This document shows, piece by piece, positions 54,836 through 64,000 of a stretch of DNA of 64,000 bases. Every line of letters begins with the position of its first letter. The stretch's first letter is position 1. The DNA lies in the NCBI GenBank assembly GCA_949317995.1, contig OX439040.1:20889830-20953829 (forward strand), written 5' to 3'. The translations under genes were made by a program, and so were the position numbers. A model generated the notes under the pieces. That model was not told the origin of the DNA. It saw nothing but the letters and a program-made list of their open reading frames with translations, and made no database searches. Origin of the DNA: Acholoe squamosa. Lineage: Eukaryota; Annelida; Polychaeta; Phyllodocida; Polynoidae.

Positions 54836-57582
54836 TCTGTAGCCTATGATAATGAAATGAGAACAACGATTTTAAAGTCAAGTATTCTCACGCCATGCTT
54901 ATTCTCTATGGTGGATACCCTAAACAAGGTTTAGCTTGCAGTGCCCGTGAGTTACTCGCTGCATCATGAGAGTGCATCATGAGCACAGATACACATGGAA
55001 TCATTAAGGTATCAATCCTCCATTAAAGTTTTATGTTTGCATATTCCACTATGGGGGTGGCCTCTATGCTAAGCTGACCAAAACCTCATAATCTGTGCTC
55101 TAAGGACAATTTACCCATGTGCTATAAATAGGACCACCAGAGCTGCTCATTGCACCACTGCATACCGTGGACACTGGTCTGATATTAAACCAACTGCTGC
55201 TTGTGGTATCTATCACGTCCTTTGTCCACTCTTTACACAGTCTCCTGAAGACTAGAATAGTTGTATCTATTTTTTTGACGTGCCTTATTTCCCCCACTTA
55301 CCCAGGACTTGAACCCTTGAGTATGGGAGCTGCTCGTGGGGCCAGGAGGAGGTGCTCAGCTGACCTTTCTCTGAGCTACACAAAACGTGAGTGAGCAGCT
55401 CAAGTCATTCAGTACTGAAGACAATCCTCACTGCTGATGGGCTGGATGTTTCTGGGCTTGACATTCATAGATGCCAATCCTTGACTCCTTCCTCCTCACA
55501 CTTTAGTAACTCTTTGATGGTTCTTAATCTTATGAAAATTACCACACAATGCATTGCCATCAGTTGCAGGGGTGGAATGATGTTTTGGGAGGAGGTCGTG
55601 GGAAAGAGTATATTTGAACTACGAGTGTTTTGTGTATTAAGGTTTATGCCTAAAAGTCTGGGATATCGTTATTCCCCTCGATAGGTGCTATTATTACATT
55701 GACATTAGATACTATCTGATCACGTCAATTTAACACTTTCCCACGGAATATCACAAAGGAGCAACTCAGCTTCCCCTGCCCTCAACTTTTGATAATGGTT
55801 GACAATAATTCTGAAGGTGATATGCTGACCACAGGGCCCTTATGGCTGGTCCCCACTGTGTGTGTTACAGACTGTGTACATACCATCCAAGGACTTCCTG
55901 CTGGTTTGTCAACTACGTTACCATTTGCCAGCGTTGCCAAACCCTTAGGTATACTCTTTATTTAAGGTGTCCCAGTTGCTTCTAAAGTACCGAAATCTGT
56001 GACATTATGAATCAAGGAATGCATGCATAAATATGATGGTGAAGAGTCCTGGGAGTGTAAGGGGCATAGGGCTTACAATTACAGAGGAGGGGGATGGTCG
56101 CCAAGACAATTAATTTTGAAAAGAAAAACACTATAGGGAACCATAGGACAAGAAAGAGTGTACAGCTTGTTACTCATTGGCAGCTACCGGTGCCATCTAG
56201 ATATGGATACCATGTACAAGGGATGATTAATCAGTATGACAAGTTTTGACTTATCCATTCTGGACTGGTCACTTAGAAGACGTTAGAAGACGGTAGTGAG
56301 CTCTGGGAAACGACCCCTATTTTCTTACATAAATCCCCCAGATAAATTCACTGCAAGGTCGACATGCCGCACTGACCCATACTTTAAAGTTGGCTAGGCT
56401 GTCTGCAATCCCTCCCCTTCTATATGAAATTGCTATCTACGTCCCCAGAACAGGTCTCTGCTTCTATCCCATATTTTGCTCCAGCCATGTTGCTTTGTTA
56501 AACAGAACAGGGAAACTGAATGCATTAGAATTTGAGATACATAAAAACTCAACATGAGAAAAGTCTGGGAAAAATGGAAATGGAAATAAAATGCAATAGA
56601 GAAAAAAATGACATTCTGGAAAGCTGGCAAAGACAGGTTGGGTGTTTTATGACTTGTGACAGCGCCAGTTGGTGGTTATGAGTGTTTATTGACCACGGAC
56701 CAGAGTATTGTAATTGGAAACCACGCCACCTTGCCAAGTGATGAAAAATCTCACATGAGATGGATTGCCTAATACTGGATATGTTGGAGGTTCTCTTCTC
56801 TCTCAAATGGCTCTTACCCCCAAATGGGTTTCTGTTTGAGTGTTATGAGCAAGCACATGATCCTATCAATCAAACATGGCACTAAAGCACAAACAGCTTT
56901 ACCTTTCACATGCTCTTATCCCTCAAACGCTCTATGATAAGGTCATAGTCCAACAGCCCCAAAATATCAATGTAACTTTACCTCACAGCCCTTATGATAT
57001 TGGCCTCACATACCAATACTGTTTTAGTGTACTTTGCTCTAGCAATTTCTACACAATTACCTCAATGGCACTTGTGGAATAAGAGTTTTTTGTTGTTATT
57101 TTTTTTTTTTTGGGGGGGGGGAAGAGTATAAGTTTCAGGGATAAAAGCCTTTCGGGGATAAGAGTATTAGGAGGATAACAGCCATGTCTGAAGGTATAAA
57201 ATCCCCCAGCCACTATTATCCCAGAAACCGGTTTGAGAGTTGAGGGTCATTCAAGGGATTGTTAGATTGCAGTTGTCTCAGATTTGGGTCTGATTATGTA
57301 TAGCTCCACTTAGGCTTAACTTGTGTCACTGATGTTTAGAGCAGGTGTAAACCTCATTAACACCTACACTCTCAGCCCAAATTGTAAATAGGCTATAAAG
57401 TAGTACAACCCACATCTGGTCATTGGATTTGTACTGACAGCACCTACCACTGTTTTCCAGAAATAAAAGCAATCTACTGTAAACCGCTTGCCGCAGTCTG
57501 ACAGTGTTAATAGTAATCACATACATACTATCAAGCGGTAATAATGATTAACCAAGTGAGTGAACCATTTCAGCAGCTAGGG
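54836..57582. other. Intergenic or intronic, no gene seen
   Basis: 55,300-55,395 on the minus strand has a perfect Pol III B box (GGTTCAAGTCC, 55,305-55,315), probably a tRNA-derived SINE. A T-run and G-run occur at 57,090-57,120. If the C2B gene extends to the right, this is its intron. Confidence 0.45.
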
Positions 57583-58161
57583 TCATTATTCTATTCATGG
57601 CGAGAAAACTACAATAGACATGAGAACTACAGATAGATATGTCAGGGCCCTTGAATATATGTGAACTGCACACACAGAGAGGAGATAGAAAGTAGGAGAT
57701 AATGCCCTTTTAAGATGGGTCAGGGAAGAACAGGTCAGAAAGGAGATCAACCCGGCAGTACTCTGCTGCAATAAGCCTGAATTGGGAATAGTACAAGACC
57801 TGTATGGTTAGGATGGCAATAAGTCTGAATTGGGAATAGTACAAGACCTGTATGGTTAGGATGGCAATAAGTCTGAATTGGGAATAGTACAAGACCTGTA
57901 TGGTTAGGATGGCAATAAGTCTGAATTGGGAATAGTACAAGACCTGTATGGTTAGGATGGCAATAAGTCATTATTCTATTCATGGCGAGAAAACTACAAT
58001 AGACATGAGAACTACAGATAGATATGTCAGGGCCCTTGAATATATGTGAACTGCACACACAGAGAGGAGATAGAAAGTAGGAGATAATGCCCTTTTAAGA
58101 TGGGTCAGGGAAGAACAGGTCAGAAAGGAGATCAACCCGGCAGTACTCTGCTGCAATAAGC
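57583..58161 (+). repeat. 385-bp tandem duplication including a 48-bp array
   Basis: 57583-57967 begins TCATTATTCTATTCATGGCG and is repeated from 57968. Each unit is about 187 bp of unique sequence followed by a 48-bp minisatellite. The unique parts are practically identical. Confidence 0.88.
57770..57967 (+). repeat. 48-bp minisatellite, about 4 units
   Basis: Unit AAGTCTGAATTGGGAATAGT plus ACAAGACCTGTATGGTTAGG plus ATGGCAAT. Units nearly identical. Confidence 0.9.
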
Positions 58162-58728
58162 CTGAATTGGGAATAGTACAAGACCTGTATGGTTAGGATG
58201 GCAATAAGTCTGAATTGGGAATAGTACAAGACCTGTATGGTAAGGATGGCAATAAGTCTGAATTGGATATAGTACAAGACCTGTATGGTTAGGATGGCAA
58301 TAAGTCTGAATTGGGAAGAGTACAAGACCTGTATGGTTAGGATGGCAATAAGTCTGAATTGGGAATAGTACAAGACCTGTATGGTAAGGATGGCAATAAG
58401 TCTGAATTGGATATAGTACAAGACCTGTATGGTTAGGATGGCAATAAGTCTGAATTGGGAATAGTACAAGACCTGTATGGTTAGGATGGCAATAAGTCTG
58501 AATTGGGAATAGTACAAGACCTGTATGGTTAGGATGGCAATAAGTCTGAATTGGGAATAGTACAAGACCTGTAGGGTTAGGATGGCAATAAGTCTGATTT
58601 GGGAATAGTACACGACCTGTAGAGTTAGGATGGCAATAAGCCTGAATTGGGAATAGTACAAGACCTGTAGGGTTAGGATGGCAATAAGTCTGAATTGGGA
58701 ATAGTACAAGACCTGTATGGTTACGATG
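58155..58728 (+). repeat. 48-bp minisatellite, about 12 units
   Basis: Same unit as the first array, with variants TTGGATATAG and GGTAAGGATG that recur together 144 bp apart (58,250 and 58,394), and older variants at the 3' end. Confidence 0.9.
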
Positions 58729-58729
58729 G

Positions 58730-59929
58730 ACCTAGATAGGTTTTAGTCAGCTACCTAACCTACCATACATTCTGTGGGCATTGGCAACATGGCAGGCAGC
58801 CTCGTGCCTACTGGGTAGACCTATACTGAATGTGTGTATAGAATGATTTCCCGTGCACCTGATATTTAATGCAACTAATGGGGTCTAATGGTCTTATGAC
58901 TGGTCTGGACTGCCAAATGGCAAAATGGTCGGTAACATGCCTCGTATAAGTAACACTGCTTCCATACTATACTGTATGAGGCCCACGTAGAATTCTCCAC
59001 TCGATCTGGGACACTCAGTGCTTTACTGCTTCATCCCCTTTGGTTGTCATGATGTATGAATGTGAACTAATGGTAGGCTTACCCACCACCTTCATCTACG
59101 GGGGCTGTTGAATGTGTGCTAGTTTGTAAATGTGCCTTAGCTATCATTGAGAACTTTTTCCCCCAAATGTTTGGTATCAAATCTATTAGAATTTCAAAGT
59201 CAGCTTCCTAAAGTGTGCAGTCAGTGCGTGTTCGACCGGTGAAGCCCCCCTCAAGTTAATTGAATCAGGAACATGCAAAAGGACCGAAAGGTGTGCTACA
59301 GAATTATATGAAATAGTATCATTCTGGAACAAGCCCCAGAGACACCTGCTACACCCAGGGCTACACGGTCAGACAGGGCAATAAATATTCCCAGTCTCAT
59401 ATACAAGGACCCTGGCAGCAATAGAGCCATATTTCCCGTGTGAAACCCACTGTGGCCGCCAGATGTTCCCCCACTAGGCCTATAGAGGCAGTAGTAGGAC
59501 TGTGAATAAGCATGCATGAGATGTCCATGGTAATATCCACCATTGCAATCACTACCTCATGCTATGGGCCCCCTACTACCTCATAGCACAGACCCAATCT
59601 CCTCTCCCTTCAATAGACCCACACCCACCATCTGAATTCACTACTGGTTAAATGGAGATGAAGTATTTAAACACGCCACCTAGTGGCCACTAGCAGGCCT
59701 GGCACACACTCATTACCATTGTAAAACCTCCCTTTTATCGTCCACGTTTCTGCCTTTGGAAGGGAAATAATTGTTGCTGAAAATGGAGCTGAAGGGAAAA
59801 TGGGGGCCCTTTTGTGGCTTCCATGTGAAGGCTATTGCAATGGGGAGGAGAGGGGGCGGACATGGGGGCCAATATGTCTTTCTATGTAAGGAGATTAACA
59901 TGCCCACAGCGGGCATCCGTTCGCCTATG
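58730..59929. other. No gene seen
   Basis: Mixed-composition sequence without a supported ORF. The longer minus-strand ORFs have no splice context or recognisable composition. Confidence 0.45.
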
Positions 59930-60165
59930 TCAACATCATGGAAATCTCACGTGATCTATTGCCCGCCAATGACAGCCCACCTAACATCACTCGTACTGAC
60001 CTGCAGGCGTCCAGCTGCCGGATTGGTACGACAAACCTCATTGGCTCAGCAAAAGTCATATGACCTTGCTGGTTGATTTCGTAAACTACGGCTGTTTTCT
60101 GGCAGTAAGATGGCCTCCCAGACTCCAACAAGCTGCACTGTGCAGAGATACCTGCCATAAAAAAA
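59930..60165. promoter_or_regulatory. Candidate promoter: CCAAT cluster and AAGATGGC box
   Basis: Within 130 bp there are GCCAATGAC (about 59,965), ATTGGTACG (about 60,023) and ATTGGCTCAG (about 60,040), then AAGATGGCCTCC (about 60,107), which resembles the YY1 box found just after many housekeeping TSSs. CpG content is higher than around it. On the minus strand the same stretch has a polypyrimidine acceptor (TTTATGGCAG) and a donor-like CTGCAGGTCAGT bounding an open frame of about 50 codons, so an exon is the alternative. Confidence 0.3.
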
Positions 60166-60339
60166 AAGAGATAAAAAGAGAATTTTATTACAATATATTG
60201 TTTCATAATGCTCATGATATTGGAAAAAAATGTATTTACATATATATCATGGAGCTCAAAGTAGAATGTAATAGCATAAGAGACGCTTTCAGCCTTTTGC
60301 ACTATTTAAAGATGCCATACTCCCCTTGAAACAAATTCA

Positions 60340-60500
60340 CGTGAATTCACCAGTAAAATCACGTGTTCAACTGGTGTCGTTCCCGTGAATTCCCGTGAAT
60401 TTTACACGTAAATTCACGGGATTCTGTGAGCAGAAATTCACGTGATATCACGGGATCACGTGAAATGACAGTAAATTCACGTGATATCACGGGAATATTG
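60340..60500. repeat. CACGTG/CCGTGAATT-rich patch of nested palindromes
   Basis: In about 160 bp the words ATTCACGTGA, ATCACGTG, CCCGTGAATT and TTCACGTGATATCACGGG recur on both strands. The last occurs twice (about 60,436 and 60,475). No ORF. Confidence 0.6.
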
Positions 60501-63359
60501 AAAATACTTTTGCAAATAACCCCCACTTCTAACCTCAATTTAAGATTTGAAATCAATAGTTTGTATTCCTATGATGAGACTTTACTCATTGTATTTGTCT
60601 TTGATGTAGATCTAGTCTTGAAACGCCATCATTTCGATTGATAGATTCTGAGCAATATAGAGATTCACACAAAACTAGACACATTGACTTATATTTTGAT
60701 TTGAGCCTTTATTTGGGTAATAAATACATCTAGAATGGGGGCAATAAATGGGGAAGGTGGATGGCGCCCATAGGCTAAAAGTAGCTAAATTTTCGCCAGA
60801 TGTTTGTAATTACTTTCTCTTTCTAATAGTACAAAGAAAGCAGTCTTATAAACTAGCATAGGGTCCCATGCTAGTTTATGAGATATTTATCTATGAATCT
60901 ACCATAGGGTTATACAGTGTTTTGCCATAATTTGCATGGAATCTCATTAAAGAGTAGCTAATTTTTTGGCTTACTTTCCCAGAATATTTTCATCAACTTT
61001 CTGTACCCAGAAAATATATTACCATCATGTGGTCCCATGCACATTTGAATTGTTTTTCCACATTGAAAATCTCCTGAAAATAATAGAATTACATCATGCA
61101 GGCTAAATACTGCTCATAAACCCCCACACAGCCAGCTGGCTTTGTGGCCTAACTAGTTAGTGTGCCTGGTGTAGACACAGAAGATTAAGAGTTCACCTCA
61201 GCTTCATGGGCCTGCTATGATTTTGTATAGTCGTTCACTAGCCATAGAGAAGTACACATGTGCAGAAACCTGCACAGAGAACATGATTGGCATTAGAGCC
61301 ATCTACCTTAAAAAAAGCCAGCATCAGCATATTGAATAGAGTTAGCTCCACCGCAATGAAAATATTCAGGTTTTTCATCACACATATAGTCTCGAACAGG
61401 TAAACAGGATTGGTGCCTAGCCCATGCTAGATTTATTTCCTAATTTTGCCACAAGGGAGCACAAAGGAGCAAAAGAAAATCAAGGAACCCATTTGTGGGA
61501 AAGTTCCATGGTTTACTATGGTGAAGGCAGAATGAACATACCATTCTTACACCAGAAGTTATAATGAAATAAATGGATGTATTTCAAGGCCAAATAGAGC
61601 TAGAACATAGTGAGATTGGGGATATGGTTATAAATACTCATGGGTTCATATCTAGCAAGCTATTTCTCTCAAACTATCAGGAGTATTTTCTTATGCAATA
61701 TAACACTGAAAGGTGTGATTTCAATTTGATAATTGATTTTTAACATGGAAAACCATTTAAGCTTACATCTACACTGCTATTACTGCCATACATTCTTACA
61801 TAGAGGATTTGAAGTTCTAGTCCTGGCCACCAGGGGGCAGGAACATAGCATAAAATGCCTTTGCAATATTATACTGTAATACACCATGTATATTGCATGT
61901 CTTATATGCAAGAATTACCCTTTGGTGCATCTTCTAGATGCAGCAAAACTGGGAGTACATTTTCTCTCTGGGAGTAAATTTTCCCCCAAAGTCTCTGCAA
62001 TATTCCCCCATCCACATTCAGTGGTAAAGGTGGGTGAAGGAAGCACTGGGATGGCTATTGGTTCTTGAATTTTGAAGATCCATTGATTAGAATAAAATAT
62101 ACAACATTTACATATCCTTTTATCATATTAGAAAGGTCTGGGTGTGCCTTAAATGTGGGGTGCACCTTATAGACAGGGCATTGTAACTACATTTTCTTTT
62201 GTTTAGAATTCAAGACTGCATGTCTGAATCTTTTTATTCAAATCTACCAAAAAAGGCATGATGAATCCAGGAATCAACAATTCAAGCCTCTCAAAGTTTG
62301 GTTTCCCTAAATAGCCATACTTAATGTATCTTATTTCTGACAGAAAATCTATGACAGCAATAAAAATATCATATGGGTGGCACCACTGTGCTGTTTTTCA
62401 GCCAGCCCTCTTCTCTGGAGTACCTCTCTTAATATGTGCTATCTAGCAGATTTCATCAAGCTCCTGTGTTGCAATTGACTACCTGCATAAAGAAAACAAA
62501 ATTACATGACCGTGAGTTAAAGTGAATGTGTGGGTAGAAGTTATTTCAAGTGGAACATGAATCAGGGGCATAGGAAAAGGGGCACCAGCCTCAATTATAA
62601 AGGAAGTTTATCTGGGCCCCTCAAAATTTGCAAAGTATTCAAAATAAATTTAAATTAAACAAAAATTACTTTTCTACACAAATTCAAATGACCAATGGAT
62701 GAGACCACTGATAAAAATTCCACTTATCTTAAAAAAAAACAAGTCATCTAAATAATATTTTTGGGAAAGTTTTAGTTTAAATCAGTTTTATTATGGAATG
62801 ATAACAAATTAATCTACTACATGAATATCAATTTGTAAATTGGGTAGAATGACTTCTATATAATAAACCTCATTAGTGTATTACAAATTATTGGATAATA
62901 GATTGTTTTTGTGTGTCATTGATACTAACAGTGAATGACAGCATTTGCTTTTCATATTGATTTTCATCCATATGTCGTTGCCTCAGTGCAACAAGGTTGT
63001 ATCTGCATATTTCAAGTTTTGCAGGAGAGGGAAAAGAGGGGTTGCAATCTGTCTATATTTCAGACAAACACATTCTATGATAGTATAGCTTAATAACAGG
63101 GTTAGTAAAAACTGTTTGATAGAGAGGGGGTTTGTCCCAGAAACATCAATTGGATGATGAAAAAATGTTGACAAACATTAAAAAACGTTTTATGGTAGCC
63201 AAATTAAAAAAAAGAAAATCAAAATGTTCCGAAAATATTTGTATAGATGTGTAGAGGCAAGGAGAAAGGGTGCTCCATGCTAGAAGTCAACTTTAAAATT
63301 CAGATCACTAGCTTTACAGTGATATATTGCATGAGAAGATTTTGGAGGAATGGCTTGCT
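60501..63359. other. AT-rich, no gene seen
   Basis: 61,141-61,205 has a tRNA-like A box (TGGCCTAACTAGTTAG) and a weak B box, probably a SINE head on the plus strand. 62,150-62,190 resembles a worn end of the TACCGTAATC MITE family. Confidence 0.45.
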
Positions 63360-63950
63360 AAATATGGGTAGGTATGACCATTTTGTGAATGTCAATAAGC
63401 CATAAGTCCCATTGGTCATGAGATACATCTGTAATTAGCATAATTTATGCTAATTAGCTAAATAAGCATAACTTTTCATTCTTTTGCCCATAACTTTCGA
63501 TGTAGAAATGGTATTTTCATTCTGTTTACACCATAGTGGACCTTATGAAATGTTCCTTCAAATGGGATCATCGATTTTCTTATTTAGAATGAAAATAATG
63601 TTTCCATGGCAACAGAAATCAACAAAAATGCCTATTTTGGCCCAAAAACATTCTTTTTAATGCCAAATATGGACCCTTTCCCCCAAAAATAGAATGTTTT
63701 ATAGAAAAATCATTGGATTGTCCATTAAAAAGTAGCCTATAGCAGTTTTAGGCATATTTTTCCTATTCTAGCCCATAGTAGTGCCCCTTGGTGGCTAAAA
63801 CAGGTACTAAATCCTGCAGGAACCCTCATTTCTGCTTGCTGGCTCACAGATGTTCTTACATTCCCTGGCATAAAATAGAACCCAAGATCTCTTGATATAG
63901 AGTCAAATGTGTTACCACTTGGACTATATGTTGATACTTCATTCATTACA
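63360..63950 (-). repeat. tRNA-derived SINE-like repeat
   Basis: Read on the minus strand, 63,935-63,871 is tRNA-like (TAGTCCAAGTGGTAACACAT, then GATCTTGGGTTCTA). It is followed by a body with CCAAGGGGCACTACTATGG. The body resembles 6000-6310, which suggests one family. Confidence 0.5.
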
Positions 63951-64000
63951 AAGATATGTTTATAATCTAAGTGCTCAGGAAGTTATGAAAAAATCTTTTG

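Noticed and set aside
58095-58709. Minus-strand ORF of repeated YYSQFRLIAILTIQVL
   Set aside because: 48-bp array, again a multiple of three with no stop; no protein family, and a second frame is open as well.
61141-61205. A functional tRNA gene
   Set aside because: The A box is good but the B box is poor and no cloverleaf with matching acceptor arms can be drawn; more likely a SINE head.

Overview
The window is animal genomic DNA. It contains a spliced, intron-rich housekeeping gene with GT-AG introns, many kinds of transposable element and large minisatellites. A SINE-like family ending in short ACTC-type runs and a tyrosine-recombinase retrotransposon suggest a marine invertebrate, possibly a lophotrochozoan. 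That placement is an inference with low confidence.

Left edge (1-5.1 kb): the 5' part of a minus-strand Ty3/gypsy-type LTR retrotransposon. It has a 5' LTR with TATA box and poly(A) signal, a primer binding site matching the 3' end of tRNA-His, a very long Gag with a coiled-coil N-terminus, and Pol (protease and reverse transcriptase) running off the window edge in the -1 frame.

DRG2 (6.5-23.2 kb, plus strand): a complete gene for the GTPase DRG2. Thirteen coding exons join without a frame error into 364 codons. Intron 2 holds a nested, antisense two-exon gene for a secreted histidine-rich preproprotein of 211 residues. The introns also hold foldback/MITE elements, a decayed copy of exon 2, and a 60-bp tandem repeat made from the exon 11 splice boundary.

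Duplicated block (27.3-54.8 kb): two collinear diverged copies of a 10-11 kb segment (A about 27.33-38.37 kb, B about 45.08-54.84 kb). Each carries the last exon of a minus-strand synaptotagmin-type C2B protein. The exon is intact in B and broken in A. Copy A has expanded a 36-bp minisatellite with higher-order structure to about 2 kb and gained a TTAA-flanked MITE. Copy B gained an 850-bp TIR element. Between the copies lies a nearly intact Ngaro/PAT-type element (38,566-44,073) with split direct repeats A1-ORFs-B1-A2-B2, a Gag, an RT-RNase H and a tyrosine recombinase.

Right part (54.8-64 kb): no confident gene. It holds a compound 48-bp minisatellite, tRNA-like SINE pieces, a cluster of CCAAT boxes that could be a promoter, and an odd CACGTG-rich patch.
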